Below the pieces are notes generated by a model, which did no database searches, was not told the DNA's origin, and was given only the letters and a program-made list of their open reading frames with translations. 64,000 nucleotides of DNA from Perlabentimonas gracilis. GTDB lineage: Bacteria > Bacteroidota > Bacteroidia > Bacteroidales > Tenuifilaceae. Positions 17,333-27,003 of this stretch are shown here, piece by piece. How positions within the stretch are numbered: position 1 is the stretch's first letter; every line of letters starts with the position of its first letter. The stretch spans positions 1-64,000 of the forward strand of contig NZ_JAANIG010000026.1 of NCBI RefSeq assembly GCF_011174675.1, in the 5' to 3' direction. The position numbers and the translations under genes are program-made.

Positions 17333-18775
17333 GTGAAACGTAAGTTTGCCACCAACCTAATACTGCTTTTAAGCCTTAACCTGCTGGTTAAGCCAATTTG
17401 GATATTTGGAATAGACCGAACTGTGCAGAATATGGTAGGTGCAGGGGAGTATGGTCTCTTCTTTGCACTTTTCAATTTTTCAATACTACTTAACATCACC
17501 CTCGACTTTGGGCTAACCAACTTTAATAATAGGGAGATAAGTCAGAATCCACAGATGTTGCCTAGGTACCTGTCAAACATGGTGGGTATAAAGTTTTTTA
17601 TGGCCATCTTGTTCATGGTAGTATGCTTTGGTGCAGCATTTATGCTGGGCTATTCCGACAGGCAGCTATGGCTGTTACTTTTCCTGGCCATTAATCAGTT
17701 CCTGTCGAGTTTCATTCTGTACCTGCGAAGCAACATCAGCGGATTACATCTTTTCCGAACCGATAGCTTGCTTTCCGTTACCGACCGGGTGCTTATGATT
17801 ATTCTTTGCAGCGTATTGTTATGGACCCCTCTGCGGCAAAGCTTTTCCATTGAATGGTTTGTTTATGCCCAAAGCTTAGCCTATGGCTTAACGGCTCTTA
17901 TTGCGCTTATGGTAGTGGCCGGCAAGGTCGATTCGTTTTCTCCACGGTTTAGTCTTACATTTCTTGCTAGTATAGCCAAGCAAAGCTATCCCTATGCCCT
18001 ACTGGTACTGCTAATGTCGTTTCATTACAGGGTTGACTCAGTTATGCTGGAGCGGCTACTACCCGATGGGCAAATTCAGGCTGGTGTTTATGCTCAGGCA
18101 TTTAGGTTGCTCGATGCCAGCGTTATGGTTCCGTTCTTGTTCTCTACCCTTTTGCTCCCCATCTTTTCGCGCATGCTTCGTTTGGGTGAGTCAGTCAATC
18201 AGCTGCTGAGGTTCTCATTAAGCCTACTGATGGTGTTTGCCATAGCCTTTGCAACGGCTTGCATTGTGCATCGACAGCCCATCATGGAGTTGTTATACGT
18301 TAGCAAAGCTATGGAATCAGCTTCAATATTTGCCATTCTTATGGCTTGTTTTGTATTCTCTTCAATGTCGTATGTATTAGGTACGCTTCTTACAGCCAAT
18401 GGCAGCCTTGCACATTTAAACGTCATTGCACTTGTAGGGGGTGTTGTAAATATTGTGTTTAACTTCATCTTCATACCCAAGTACGGTGCGCTTGGGGCTG
18501 CAGTAGTTAGCCTAATAACGCATTTAATTATTGCCATATTACAAGGGTTGGTTACACTCCGAACCTTTACTTTAAAGATACCATGGGCTGCTGTGGGAAG
18601 GCTTTTTGCTTTTCTGGGCGTCTTCGCTTTGCTTGCGCTTATGTTAGCATGGTTGCCTTTACACTGGGCCTTAAGCGCAGCTTTAATCGCTGTTGCGGGC
18701 GTGGGCGTTGCATCTGTTTTCAACTTTTTTCGGGTTAAGGAATTGGTGGCAGCCGTATTAGATTTTGACCACTAG
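17333..18775 (+). CDS. Polysaccharide flippase (MOP superfamily, Wzx-like)
   Basis: A 480-residue membrane protein with about 12-14 hydrophobic helices and the MOP/Wzx layout. The N terminus (NLILLLSLNLLVKPIWIFGIDRTVQN) is followed by repeated helical blocks and a C-terminal region with FNFIFIPKYGALGAAVVSLITH, characteristic of oligosaccharide flippases. It would move lipid-linked glycans across the inner membrane. The start codon is GTG. It is divergent from the glycosyltransferase at 16058-17203, probably part of the same glycan pathway (inference). Confidence 0.87.
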   Translation: MKRKFATNLILLLSLNLLVKPIWIFGIDRTVQNMVGAGEYGLFFALFNFSILLNITLDFGLTNFNNREISQNPQMLPRYLSNMVGIKFFMAILFMVVCFGAAFMLGYSDRQLWLLLFLAINQFLSSFILYLRSNISGLHLFRTDSLLSVTDRVLMIILCSVLLWTPLRQSFSIEWFVYAQSLAYGLTALIALMVVAGKVDSFSPRFSLTFLASIAKQSYPYALLVLLMSFHYRVDSVMLERLLPDGQIQAGVYAQAFRLLDASVMVPFLFSTLLLPIFSRMLRLGESVNQLLRFSLSLLMVFAIAFATACIVHRQPIMELLYVSKAMESASIFAILMACFVFSSMSYVLGTLLTANGSLAHLNVIALVGGVVNIVFNFIFIPKYGALGAAVVSLITHLIIAILQGLVTLRTFTLKIPWAAVGRLFAFLGVFALLALMLAWLPLHWALSAALIAVAGVGVASVFNFFRVKELVAAVLDFDH

Positions 18776-18801
18776 CAGTGGGGGCAAATTTTTTCGGCTT
18801 T

Positions 18802-18831
18802 TTTGTAGCCTGCTTTTTTTCATTAATTTTG
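18802..18831 (+). promoter_or_regulatory. Consensus promoter for the siaC pair
   Basis: TTTG (18802-18805), an 18-nt spacer, then TAATTTTG (18824-18831), an exact -7 match. The start codon lies 78 bases downstream. Confidence 0.6.
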
Positions 18832-18909
18832 ATTATTTAAAACCAAAAGATTACTTTTAAGGCGAGTTAGGTTTATCCTAAAACCTTAGCATACATAAAT
18901 TCAACAACT

Positions 18910-19425
18910 ATGGGGATTCTTATTGATAAAACACCAGATTGCCCTTACGTAAACTTTTCCGAGAATGGTGTGCTTGAAATTGAAGGCCGCTCAATAACCG
19001 AGGATGTATTCTCCTTTTGGCAACCCCTTGTCGATTGGGTAGAACAGTACGTTAAAACGCCAGCAGAGTCAACTAAGGTTACCTTCTTCTTTGAGTATAC
19101 CAATAGCAGTACCAATAAGTATATAAACGAGATGATGAAGCATCTAGATATTTGCGCACAGAATGGACATAACGTAAGTATCCATTGGCGCTACGAGGAG
19201 GATGACGAATCAATACTTATGCTGGGACAAGATTTGGATGCGCTGATATCCATCCCATTCCAGTTCGAAGAGGTGGAGATGGAAAGACAAAAAAGCCAAA
19301 GAGTTAGGGTTAAAAGCAAAAAAACGGGCAACGAGGCTATTATTACCTATAGATACTGGGATGCCATCGTTCGAAACGGTCATAGTGACGACTACATCAT
19401 CCTTGATGAGGATGTGAAAGCCTAG
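18910..19425 (+). CDS. SiaC-like protein with C-terminal extension
   Basis: A 171-residue DUF1987 protein. Residues 1-120 follow the SiaC pattern (LEIEGRSITEDVFSFWQPLVDW, EYTNSSTNKYINEMM, IHWRYEEDDESI). Here the phospho-site strand reads EYTNSS instead of the YFN(S/T) of the other copies. About 50 residues then follow (from ERQKSQRVRVKSKKTGNE to the end) that the other three paralogues lack; they are basic at first and acidic at the end, with no recognised domain. It forms an operon with the next siaC gene (33-bp gap). Confidence 0.75.
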   Translation: MGILIDKTPDCPYVNFSENGVLEIEGRSITEDVFSFWQPLVDWVEQYVKTPAESTKVTFFFEYTNSSTNKYINEMMKHLDICAQNGHNVSIHWRYEEDDESILMLGQDLDALISIPFQFEEVEMERQKSQRVRVKSKKTGNEAIITYRYWDAIVRNGHSDDYIILDEDVKA

Positions 19426-19458
19426 TGATAATCTGAGCGTAGTTAATTCGTAGCTTAT

Positions 19459-19839
19459 ATGCAAACATTCGAACTCAAAGAAACCCTAACCTCACCGTAT
19501 GTGATGTTAAATGCGGAAGAGGGTGAGATACGTATCGAGGGGCGTTCAATCCCCGAAAATGTTATCGACTTTTATCATCCTATCTTAAGCTGGGTTGACC
19601 GATATGCACAAGAGCCTAAGGATGAAACCAAGGTGTACTTTAAGCTCGAGTATTTTAACACGAGCTCATCAAAACGCCTATTCGATATCATGAAGAAGGT
19701 GGAGGCTATTGCTAGCCAGAATGATAAAAAGGTCAGCATATATTGGTACTACGAAGAGGATGACGAGGACATCTACTTTGCAGGTAACGATTACAAAGCG
19801 CTCATCAACAAGGTCGATTTCAACCTCGTTGAACTCTAG
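19459..19839 (+). CDS. SiaC-family regulatory phosphoprotein (DUF1987)
   Basis: A 126-residue DUF1987 protein, the most canonical of the four copies in the window. It has IRIEGRSIPENVIDFYHP, the phospho-site strand LEYFNTSSSKRLFDIM with Thr at the presumed acceptor position, and IYWYYEEDDEDI. No kinase gene is adjacent; the only SiaB in the window lies about 6.5 kb away. It could be a second substrate of that kinase or of one outside the window. Confidence 0.85.
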   Translation: MQTFELKETLTSPYVMLNAEEGEIRIEGRSIPENVIDFYHPILSWVDRYAQEPKDETKVYFKLEYFNTSSSKRLFDIMKKVEAIASQNDKKVSIYWYYEEDDEDIYFAGNDYKALINKVDFNLVEL

Positions 19840-19864
19840 TTTGTTCTAAATAAGCTATTTTTGT

Positions 19865-19886
19865 AACCAGCGAAAGCTGGTTTTTC
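19865..19886 (+). terminator. Terminator after the siaC pair
   Basis: AACCAGC (19865-19871), a GAAA tetraloop, GCTGGTT (19876-19882), then T. Confidence 0.85.
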
Positions 19887-19971
19887 TTATTGTGAACAAT
19901 TGCCCCAAATCTTTCGTACTTTGCTTAAGCATTTTGCTTTTCTCGGCTTATAACCTCCAAATTAATGGTAA

Positions 19972-21207
19972 ATGCTTCCTACAAATAAAAAGAAAATTGT
20001 TAACGATCCTGTACACGGGTTTATTAACATATCCTACCCTTTGGCTTTTGATATAATTGAACACCCCTACTTTCAGCGGCTTAGGCATATTAAACAGCTG
20101 GGGCTTACCTACTTGGTGTACCCCGGTGCAAACCATTCCCGTTTTCAGCATGCCCTTGGGGCAATGCACCTAATGGAGCTAGCCATAGGGGTGCTAAGGG
20201 CCAAGGGGCATACCATAACCGACGAGGAGGCCGAGGCAGCATCGGCTGCCATTCTGCTGCATGATATTGGGCACGGCCCTTTTTCCCACTCGTTGGAGTA
20301 CAGCCTTATTCAGGGTGTTAGCCATGAGGATATTGGGCGGGGCATTATGCGTAAGCTTAACCTGCAGATGGGCGGTAGGCTCGATATGGCCATTGAGATT
20401 TTCAAGGGAACCTACTCCAAAAACTTTTTGCATCAGCTTGTGTCCAGTCAGCTCGATGTCGATCGGCTCGATTACCTAAGACGCGATAGCTTCTTTTCTG
20501 GCGTTACCGAGGGGGCAATAGGCTCAGACAGGATTATCAAGATGCTAAACGTTGTGGACGATAATCTGGTGGTTGACGCCAAGGGTATTTACTCTATCGA
20601 GAAGTTTATTATTGCCCGTAGGCTTATGTACTGGCAGGTGTATCTGCATAAAACGGTTGTTTCGGCCGAGAAGCTACTAACCCAGCTTCTTTCGCGGGGG
20701 AGGCAGCTTGCTTTGGCTGGGGAGCAGCTGTGGTGTACTCCAGCACTCTCATTCTTTCTTAGTAATCAGATTTCACCTAGCTTACAAGCCGAAGTTGACC
20801 TTAGTTCCGAGGTCATTGATCATTATGTTAAGATTGACGATTCTGATATCATGGTGGCGGCCAAGCAATGGCAAAATCACCCCGATGCAACCCTGTCGAC
20901 TTTGGCTACCATGGTTACCAATAGGCAGCTCTTTAAGGTTGAGCTCAGAAACAACGAGTTTACCCTCGATGAGGTAGCGGCTAAACAGTCCAGCTTTGAA
21001 AAGTTGAACCCCAAGATTGCAGAGTATAGTCACTTTTTTGTGTTCACGGGTTCGGTTAGTAACAATGCCTATCGAATGTCCGAAGAATCAATAAAAATAC
21101 TATACAATAATGGTGCTCTGGTCGATATTGCTTCTGCTTCCGATATGATAAATACCAAGATATTGTCGAAGGAGATTACCAAATATTTTCTATGCTATCC
21201 AAAATAG
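19972..21207 (+). CDS. HD-domain phosphohydrolase (dNTPase-like)
   Basis: A 411-residue HD-superfamily metal-dependent phosphohydrolase related to dGTPase/SAMHD1-like enzymes. The metal-binding motifs are seen: HSRFQHALGAMHL, ILLHDIGHGPFSHSLE (HD pair) and SSQLDVDRLDYLRRDS, whose Asp completes the site. The N terminus IVNDPVHGFINI is typical of this subgroup, found in most Bacteroidota just upstream of lpxD. Substrate is not established; a deoxynucleoside triphosphate is likely. lpxD follows 58 bp later but has its own -7 box. Confidence 0.85.
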   Translation: MLPTNKKKIVNDPVHGFINISYPLAFDIIEHPYFQRLRHIKQLGLTYLVYPGANHSRFQHALGAMHLMELAIGVLRAKGHTITDEEAEAASAAILLHDIGHGPFSHSLEYSLIQGVSHEDIGRGIMRKLNLQMGGRLDMAIEIFKGTYSKNFLHQLVSSQLDVDRLDYLRRDSFFSGVTEGAIGSDRIIKMLNVVDDNLVVDAKGIYSIEKFIIARRLMYWQVYLHKTVVSAEKLLTQLLSRGRQLALAGEQLWCTPALSFFLSNQISPSLQAEVDLSSEVIDHYVKIDDSDIMVAAKQWQNHPDATLSTLATMVTNRQLFKVELRNNEFTLDEVAAKQSSFEKLNPKIAEYSHFFVFTGSVSNNAYRMSEESIKILYNNGALVDIASASDMINTKILSKEITKYFLCYPK

Positions 21208-21234
21208 TCATAAGCTACTTTCGTTATAAATTGT

Positions 21235-21242
21235 TAGTTTTG
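21235..21242 (+). promoter_or_regulatory. -7 element before lpxD
   Basis: TAGTTTTG, an exact TAnnTTTG, 23 bases upstream of the lpxD ATG. No -33 box at proper spacing. Confidence 0.4.
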
Positions 21243-21265
21243 CCACAAAATTAAGTAAGCACACC

Positions 21266-22309
21266 ATGGAATTTACTGCACAAGCCATTGCCGATATTTT
21301 AAACGGAACGATTGAAGGAGATCCTAACGTAAAGGTTAGCACAGTGGCAAAAATTGAGGAGGGAAGCCCCAACGCGTTATCATTCTTGTCAAACCCAAAG
21401 TACTCAAAGTATTTATACTCAACCCAGTCATCAGTTGTACTTATCAACAGCAATTTTGAACTAGAGCAACCAGTTAAGGCTACACTTATTCGAGTTGCCG
21501 ATGCCTACGAGGCTTTTGCCAAGTTGCTAAGTATGGTTTCCGCCTCACAACGGCCCAAAGCCAAGGTGCATAAGCAGTCGGTAGTGGAGAAAAGCGCCAA
21601 GGTGGGCAAGAGCCCTTTTATCGGCGCATTTGCCTATGTTGGACAAAACGTGACCATTGGAAACAACGTGCAGATTTACCCTCAGGTATACATAGGCGAT
21701 AATGTGGTAGTTGGCGACAATACCATTCTCTTTGCAGGAGCAAAGGTATATAGCGGTTGCGTAGTAGGAAACAATTGCATTATCCATGCCGGTGCTGTAA
21801 TTGGTGCCGATGGATTTGGCTTTGCCCCACAGCCCGATGGCTCCTATCAAAAAATACCTCAAATTGGGAATGTGGTGATTGAAGACAATGTGGAGATTGG
21901 AGCAAACACTACCATCGACAGAGCCACCATGGGTTCAACCATTATACGTAAGGGTGTTAAGCTCGACAACCTTATTCAGGTAGCTCATAATGTTGAAATT
22001 GGAGAGAATACAGTGATTGCTGCTCAGGTGGGGATTGCCGGTTCAACTAAGATTGGGAAAAGCTGTATGTTTGGTGGGCAGGTAGGCGTTTCCGGGCATA
22101 TATCTATAGCCGACGGGGTTAAACTGTCGGCTCAAACGGGCGTCCCTAACAGTTTAAAAGAACCCAACGAAACCTATATGGGCACCCCTGCTATGACCTC
22201 CCGAAAGTATAGCCGTTCGTTCGTGGTATTTAAGCAACTCCCCGACATGAAACGCGACCTCGATAGTATTAAACAATTGATTGATAAAGGTCACCTTAGT
22301 TTAAAATAA
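21266..22309 (+). CDS. lpxD: UDP-3-O-acylglucosamine N-acyltransferase
   Basis: Third step of lipid A synthesis: adds the N-linked hydroxyacyl chain to UDP-3-O-acylglucosamine. The 347-residue protein has the N-terminal uridine-binding domain ([18 protein letters not shown]) and then a left-handed beta-helix of hexapeptide repeats from about residue 105 to 310. The active-site His is in [12 protein letters not shown], followed by [14 protein letters not shown]. It leads the lpxD-lpxC/fabZ-lpxA operon. Confidence 0.96.
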   Translation: MEFTAQAIADILNGTIEGDPNVKVSTVAKIEEGSPNALSFLSNPKYSKYLYSTQSSVVLINSNFELEQPVKATLIRVADAYEAFAKLLSMVSASQRPKAKVHKQSVVEKSAKVGKSPFIGAFAYVGQNVTIGNNVQIYPQVYIGDNVVVGDNTILFAGAKVYSGCVVGNNCIIHAGAVIGADGFGFAPQPDGSYQKIPQIGNVVIEDNVEIGANTTIDRATMGSTIIRKGVKLDNLIQVAHNVEIGENTVIAAQVGIAGSTKIGKSCMFGGQVGVSGHISIADGVKLSAQTGVPNSLKEPNETYMGTPAMTSRKYSRSFVVFKQLPDMKRDLDSIKQLIDKGHLSLK

Positions 22310-22361
22310 TTTTGAGTACTTTTGAGGGTTTTTTCAATTTTACCCATAATCCAAGATCGCT

Positions 22362-23756
22362 ATGCTTGAGAAACAAACTACACTAAACGACTTAATAGAA
22401 TTTACAGGTAAAGGGCTACACACAGGTGTAGATATAAAACTGGAGGTGTGCCCTGCACCTGAAAACACAGGCTATGTGTTTGTAAGAACCGACCTTGAGG
22501 GTGAACCAACCATTGATGGTATTGCCGATAATGTGGTGGACACATCACGTGGAACTACCATTGAGCAGAATGGCATTCGCGTTACCACTGTGGAGCACGT
22601 TTTGGCATCACTATCGGGCCTTGGTATCGATAATGCCTTTATTAAGGTAGATGGACCCGAAATGCCCATTATGGATGGAAGTGCCAAGGTTTTTGTAGAG
22701 GAGATACAGAAGGTTGGCGTAAAAACTCAGGAGGCCGAGAGGGGGTTCTATGTAATAAAGGAGAAGTTGGTATATTCTGATCCTGAGCGTGGAATTGAGA
22801 TTGCTGCATACCCCGATGAGTCATTTAGCATCGATGTCCTTATCGACTATAACTCAAAGGTTCTGGGTAATCAGTACGCACAGCTTATTAACCTCGACAA
22901 TTTTGCCCAAGAGGTAGCACCCTGTCGAACATTCGTGTTCTTCCATGAGCTCGAGGTGCTTCTGAAAAATAACCTCATCAAAGGCGGCGACCTGCAGAAT
23001 GCCATTGTTATTATGGAGAATGAGGTGCCCCAGGAGGAACTCGATAGAATCGCAGATCTTTTTAACAAGCCACGTGTTCACGTTAAGCCCGAAGGGATAC
23101 TCAACAATGTTGACCTGAGATTCCATAACGAGCCTGCACGACATAAACTCCTCGATATTGTTGGCGATTTAGCGCTTGTTGGCCGTAGAATTAAAGGTAA
23201 GATCATTGCAAAGCGCCCTGGCCACCATGCCAATACCGAGCTTGCCAAGATTATTCGAAAGATGGCTCGCAAGGAGGCTATGAAGCCCAACATCCCCAAG
23301 ATTGATTTAAACCAAACGCCAATATACGACATAAACCAAATCAGAAACATCCTGCCACACAGGCCACCATTCCTTCTTGTTGACAAGATTCTGCAGATGG
23401 ACGATAACTCAGTGGTGGGCATCAAGAACGTGACCATGAACGAAGATTTCTTCGTGGGTCACTTCCCCGAGGAGCCTGTAATGCCCGGGGTACTCCAGAT
23501 TGAGGCAATGGCCCAGGTGGGAGGTATCTTCGTGTTGAACACAGTGCCCGACCCCGAGAACTACATAACCTACTTCCTTAAAATTGATAGGGTGAAGTTT
23601 AAGCGCAAGGTTGTGCCCGGCGATACCATTGTGTTTAGGTTGGAACTGCTGGAGCCCATCCGCAGGGGAATTGCAAATATGTTTGGCCAAGCGTTTGTGG
23701 GTGAAAATTTGGTTATGGAAGGTGAACTTTTGGCTCAAATAGTAAAACAGAAATAG
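22362..23756 (+). CDS. lpxC-fabZ: Bifunctional LpxC deacetylase / FabZ dehydratase
   Basis: A 464-residue fusion. Residues 1-300 are LpxC, the zinc deacetylase that commits UDP-3-O-acyl-GlcNAc to lipid A: FTGKGLHTG, TVEHVLASLSGLGIDN with a zinc His, and further zinc ligands near RRIKGKIIAKRPGH. Residues about 318-464 are FabZ, the 3-hydroxyacyl-ACP dehydratase: LPHRPPFLLVDKI with the catalytic His, GHFPEEPVMPGVLQIEAMAQ with the catalytic Glu. The fusion is standard in Bacteroidota. It links lipid A and fatty acid synthesis, which compete for the same acyl-ACP. lpxA follows after 3 bp. Confidence 0.97.
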   Translation: MLEKQTTLNDLIEFTGKGLHTGVDIKLEVCPAPENTGYVFVRTDLEGEPTIDGIADNVVDTSRGTTIEQNGIRVTTVEHVLASLSGLGIDNAFIKVDGPEMPIMDGSAKVFVEEIQKVGVKTQEAERGFYVIKEKLVYSDPERGIEIAAYPDESFSIDVLIDYNSKVLGNQYAQLINLDNFAQEVAPCRTFVFFHELEVLLKNNLIKGGDLQNAIVIMENEVPQEELDRIADLFNKPRVHVKPEGILNNVDLRFHNEPARHKLLDIVGDLALVGRRIKGKIIAKRPGHHANTELAKIIRKMARKEAMKPNIPKIDLNQTPIYDINQIRNILPHRPPFLLVDKILQMDDNSVVGIKNVTMNEDFFVGHFPEEPVMPGVLQIEAMAQVGGIFVLNTVPDPENYITYFLKIDRVKFKRKVVPGDTIVFRLELLEPIRRGIANMFGQAFVGENLVMEGELLAQIVKQK

Positions 23757-23759
23757 CGT

Positions 23760-24560
23760 ATGATTTCATCGCAGGCATATATTCATCCCGATGCAAAAAT
23801 TGGAAAGGATGTTAAGATAGAACCTTTTGCCTACATTGCACAAGATGTGGTAATTGGTGATGGTACTTGGATTGGGCCAAATGCAACCATAATGGATGGC
23901 GCTCGGATTGGGTCAAATTGCAAGATTTTTCCTGGAGCTGTTGTTGCAGCCATACCGCAAGACTTGAAGTTTAAGGGCGAGGTTACTACAGCTGAAATAG
24001 GCGACAACACGGTGCTAAGGGAATGTGTTACCGTTAACCGGGGCACAGCGTCTCGGGGAACAACCAGGGTAGGCACGAATTGCCTGCTAATGGCCTATGT
24101 GCACGTTGCACACGATAGCATTGTTGGGAATTACGTAATCCTTGGCAATGCCGTTCAGCTAGCCGGTGAGGTTGAGATTGAAGACTTTGCCATCCTTTCG
24201 GGGGGATGTCTTGTGCATCAGTTCGAAAGAATAGGCTCACATGTTATGATTCAGGGAGGCTCAAAAGTTAATAAGGACGTACCTCCTTTTGCTATGGCCG
24301 GGCGCGACCCGCTTTCGTTTGTAGGATTAAATGTTGTTGGCCTTAGGCGTCGGCAGTTTAACCCCGAGAAGGTAGCCGAGATCCAGCAGATATACAGGAT
24401 TATTTATGGCATAGGCCTAAATGTATCACAAGCTGTTGCCGAGATTGAGGGCACTATGCCATCAACGCCTGAGCGTGACCTGATCTTAGACTTTATTAAA
24501 TCGTCGAGCAGAGGCATAATCCGCAGCGGCCTTTCAAAATCGATAGAGGATAACGAGTAG
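23760..24560 (+). CDS. lpxA: Acyl-ACP--UDP-GlcNAc O-acyltransferase
   Basis: First enzyme of lipid A synthesis, a trimeric left-handed beta-helix in the cytoplasm. The 266-residue protein has hexapeptide repeats from residue 2 on (YIHPDAKIGKDVKIEPFAYI) and the catalytic His in MAYVHVAHDSIVGN. The C-terminal helical domain holds NVVGLRRRQFNPEKVAEIQ. It ends the operon, with a bidirectional terminator behind it. Confidence 0.97.
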   Translation: MISSQAYIHPDAKIGKDVKIEPFAYIAQDVVIGDGTWIGPNATIMDGARIGSNCKIFPGAVVAAIPQDLKFKGEVTTAEIGDNTVLRECVTVNRGTASRGTTRVGTNCLLMAYVHVAHDSIVGNYVILGNAVQLAGEVEIEDFAILSGGCLVHQFERIGSHVMIQGGSKVNKDVPPFAMAGRDPLSFVGLNVVGLRRRQFNPEKVAEIQQIYRIIYGIGLNVSQAVAEIEGTMPSTPERDLILDFIKSSSRGIIRSGLSKSIEDNE

Positions 24561-24578
24561 AAATAATTTAAGAAGCAC

Positions 24579-24608
24579 AAAAAAGGAGGCCAATTAGCCT
24601 CCTTTTTT
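24579..24608. terminator. Bidirectional terminator, lpxA / DUF4837
   Basis: AAAAAAGGAGGC (24579-24590) pairs with GCCTCCTTTTTT (24597-24608) around a 6-base loop. A-run and T-run flanks serve both convergent genes. Confidence 0.92.
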
Positions 24609-24614
24609 TATGTT

Positions 24615-25631
24615 TTACTCTTTCTCCTCAACGGGTGCAGGGTTTATGGTTTGTAGTATGGCCTCAACTTGCCGTACATAGTTCCGTTTGTTTAGCCTGG
24701 GAGCGTAAACGTATCCATCAACAGTTATTACCTTATTTCGGTCTTCATCAACGGTTGTAAGGCTAATGAATGGGCCGCCCATAGGGTGCTGATGAACATC
24801 CCATAGGCCACGGAGCTGCCCGAAGTACCTTCCCTTAAACATTAACGAGTTGAAAGCAGGCGGTATAAGTGTTTCGGTAACCATATAGCTGCCGGGGGTT
24901 GGCCCAGGAACAAATCGCTTAAGGAAATCATTTCGTTTCTCAACTAGATAATCAGCTGTGAAGGTGTTGTCGTCGGTATACGGATACTCATAAATAAATA
25001 TACCCTGGCTTGTGTGGGGCGTTTCGTACGAAATCCACACAAAATCAGTGGTGTCAAGGTTTAGGGTGTAGCCCGTAGGAAAGTACATCGACATATCAAA
25101 TTTCCTTTCCACCAATCGCCTTAATCCTTCGGCCTCAAATTTCTTGGCATTTTGCACAACCCTATCGCGTTCGGCTTGCTCCAGCAGCTGTATCAGACGA
25201 TCCTTTTCCTGTGCAAGCATACGCTCAATGGCAGGATAGGTAGGCCCTACAATGTTAATAACCGTTTGTGGGGCAGCCCACACGTCGCGCTGGGTTACTA
25301 TTTGTGCCTCTTTAAACTCATCGCCAACCTTTGTGATGATGATGTTGCGGTGGGTTTTGAAGATGTCGGTAAAGTTAGCTGTTGGCACCATGGCCAAGCT
25401 AAAAAGAGGTTCCGATTGGGGTAGTAGAGGGTATTCCTCCTCAAGTATTTCTTTGTACAGGTTACCCATTGACTCGTTAATTACCGAACCACTTACCACA
25501 ATCACCACCTCACCGGCAGCTCCTGTAATATTGGGCAATAGGGTTCGGCGTCCATCAGTACCCTTGTCGCATCCTACTATTATTGTGAGCAGAGATAATG
25601 CAAAAAGTGAATGTATTAATGCCTTTTTCAT
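24615..25631 (-). CDS. DUF4837 family lipoprotein
   Basis: A 338-residue predicted lipoprotein: signal segment LIHSLFALSLLTIIVGC with Cys21 at the lipobox. The body matches the DUF4837 family, restricted to Bacteroidota as far as I know and without assigned function. Visible features are a segment IVVSGSVINESMGNLYKEIL and a repeat of the same alpha/beta pattern from about residue 180 (FDMSMYFPTGYTL, FVWISYETPH). It lies last in a minus-strand cluster of envelope genes, 68 bp after the lytic transglycosylase, so an envelope role is likely. Confidence 0.75.
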   Translation of the reverse strand: MKKALIHSLFALSLLTIIVGCDKGTDGRRTLLPNITGAAGEVVIVVSGSVINESMGNLYKEILEEEYPLLPQSEPLFSLAMVPTANFTDIFKTHRNIIITKVGDEFKEAQIVTQRDVWAAPQTVINIVGPTYPAIERMLAQEKDRLIQLLEQAERDRVVQNAKKFEAEGLRRLVERKFDMSMYFPTGYTLNLDTTDFVWISYETPHTSQGIFIYEYPYTDDNTFTADYLVEKRNDFLKRFVPGPTPGSYMVTETLIPPAFNSLMFKGRYFGQLRGLWDVHQHPMGGPFISLTTVDEDRNKVITVDGYVYAPRLNKRNYVRQVEAILQTINPAPVEEKE

Positions 25632-25699
25632 AACGGGTGATTTTTTAATAATGATTTATAGTTTGCTTGGTGCTAAGATATAACAATTTTTGGTAATGG

Positions 25700-26977
25700 C
25701 TAAAAGCCTACGGTTGGTAGCTGTATCAGGTCATAGGTTTGCTTATCGACCCAAAGGGTAATCTGTTGCCCAATGGCAAGGTCGGGGCTCATATTGGAAT
25801 TCCAAATGTTAATGTCATCAATGGTGCAATTATACCTAACAGCAATTTTATGCAGATAGTCGCCAGGCTGAACAATGTGAATAGTTCTTACCCTATTCTC
25901 AGTACTACCGGCCTTGGCCAGAATGTCGTGAAAGGTCATATGGCTGGGAGTAGAGCCAAGAATGTCCTGTTCATGCTCCAGGTAGTTTTGCACCTCCGAT
26001 ATGGGTAACCGAATTGAGTTTCCTTTGTCGTTCTCGGGTACAACACCTCGCCTGTACTTAGGGTTTAAAAACCGAAGGTAATCAACAGGTATGTTGGTGT
26101 GCTGTGCAATGGCCTGAAGGGTAACCGTTTTTGTTACAACCACTGTATCCGTTTCCATATACTGGGCTGTAGGCATAGCGCTCACAATGTTGTGCTCATG
26201 GGCGTGTTGCATGATGTAGGCAGCGGCAACAAAAGCAGGCACATAGTTTTGAGCGGCTTCGGGCAGGTGGTTAAGTAGCTTCCAAAAGTTAGTTTCGCCA
26301 CCAGAGCGGAAAATGGCGTTACGAACAACCCCTGGTCCAGCGTTGTAGGCGGCCATTACCAAATGCCAGTCGTTGAAAATTCGATACAGATACTTGAGGT
26401 AAAGACAGGCTGCTTCGGTCGATTTTTCTGGATCCATTCGCTCATCGATGTAGCTGTTTACCTCAAGGTCGAACATCCTACCGGTGTTAATTTTAAACTG
26501 CCAAAGCCCAACGGCACCGCTGGTTGAAACAGCCAATGGGTTTAGTGCAGATTCCACCACGGCAAGGTATTTTAGCTCAAGCGGAAGTTGGTACTTATCG
26601 AGCAGCTCATCGAATAGGGGGAAGTAAAGTTGTGCTAACCCCAGCATTTGCGAAACCTGCTCCCTGCGCTCAATGGAGTAAATGTCGATATATCGTTTTA
26701 CATGCTCGTTGTAATCGAACTCGATGGGAGAGAGGTTGTCGATGGCAGCTATCCTCACCTCGTACACCAGATCGGGAAAGGTGGGGTAGGTACCATCGGT
26801 ATTGTGTCCAGTACTAGTAAATGGTGCAGTGAGATTCTTTAGGCTATCGAGATTTTGAATTATTCCACACCCAATGCCACGGCTTCGGATAGCACCACCT
26901 GTAGGGGTTGGGTTACTCCAAACCCCAAGGGGTAATGCTACAGCAATAATTGCGATTAGCAGTTGGTGGCTTCGCAT
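25700..26977 (-). CDS. MltD-like lytic transglycosylase with LysM
   Basis: Cleaves peptidoglycan glycan strands in the periplasm, forming 1,6-anhydroMurNAc. After a signal peptide (LLIAIIAVALPLGVWS) the SLT domain spans about residues 125-270: catalytic Glu142 in VVESALNPLAVS, then GAVGLWQFKI and MAAYNAGPGVV. A degenerate LysM-like module (about 290-335) and a clear LysM (HIVQPGDYLHKIAVRYNC, about 370-415) follow. The gene is 27 bp downstream of tatA, within the rseP-tatA cluster. Confidence 0.9.
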   Translation of the reverse strand: MRSHQLLIAIIAVALPLGVWSNPTPTGGAIRSRGIGCGIIQNLDSLKNLTAPFTSTGHNTDGTYPTFPDLVYEVRIAAIDNLSPIEFDYNEHVKRYIDIYSIERREQVSQMLGLAQLYFPLFDELLDKYQLPLELKYLAVVESALNPLAVSTSGAVGLWQFKINTGRMFDLEVNSYIDERMDPEKSTEAACLYLKYLYRIFNDWHLVMAAYNAGPGVVRNAIFRSGGETNFWKLLNHLPEAAQNYVPAFVAAAYIMQHAHEHNIVSAMPTAQYMETDTVVVTKTVTLQAIAQHTNIPVDYLRFLNPKYRRGVVPENDKGNSIRLPISEVQNYLEHEQDILGSTPSHMTFHDILAKAGSTENRVRTIHIVQPGDYLHKIAVRYNCTIDDINIWNSNMSPDLAIGQQITLWVDKQTYDLIQLPTVGF

Positions 26978-27003
26978 CCCAGCTCTCTTTCCCTAATTAA
27001 AAT

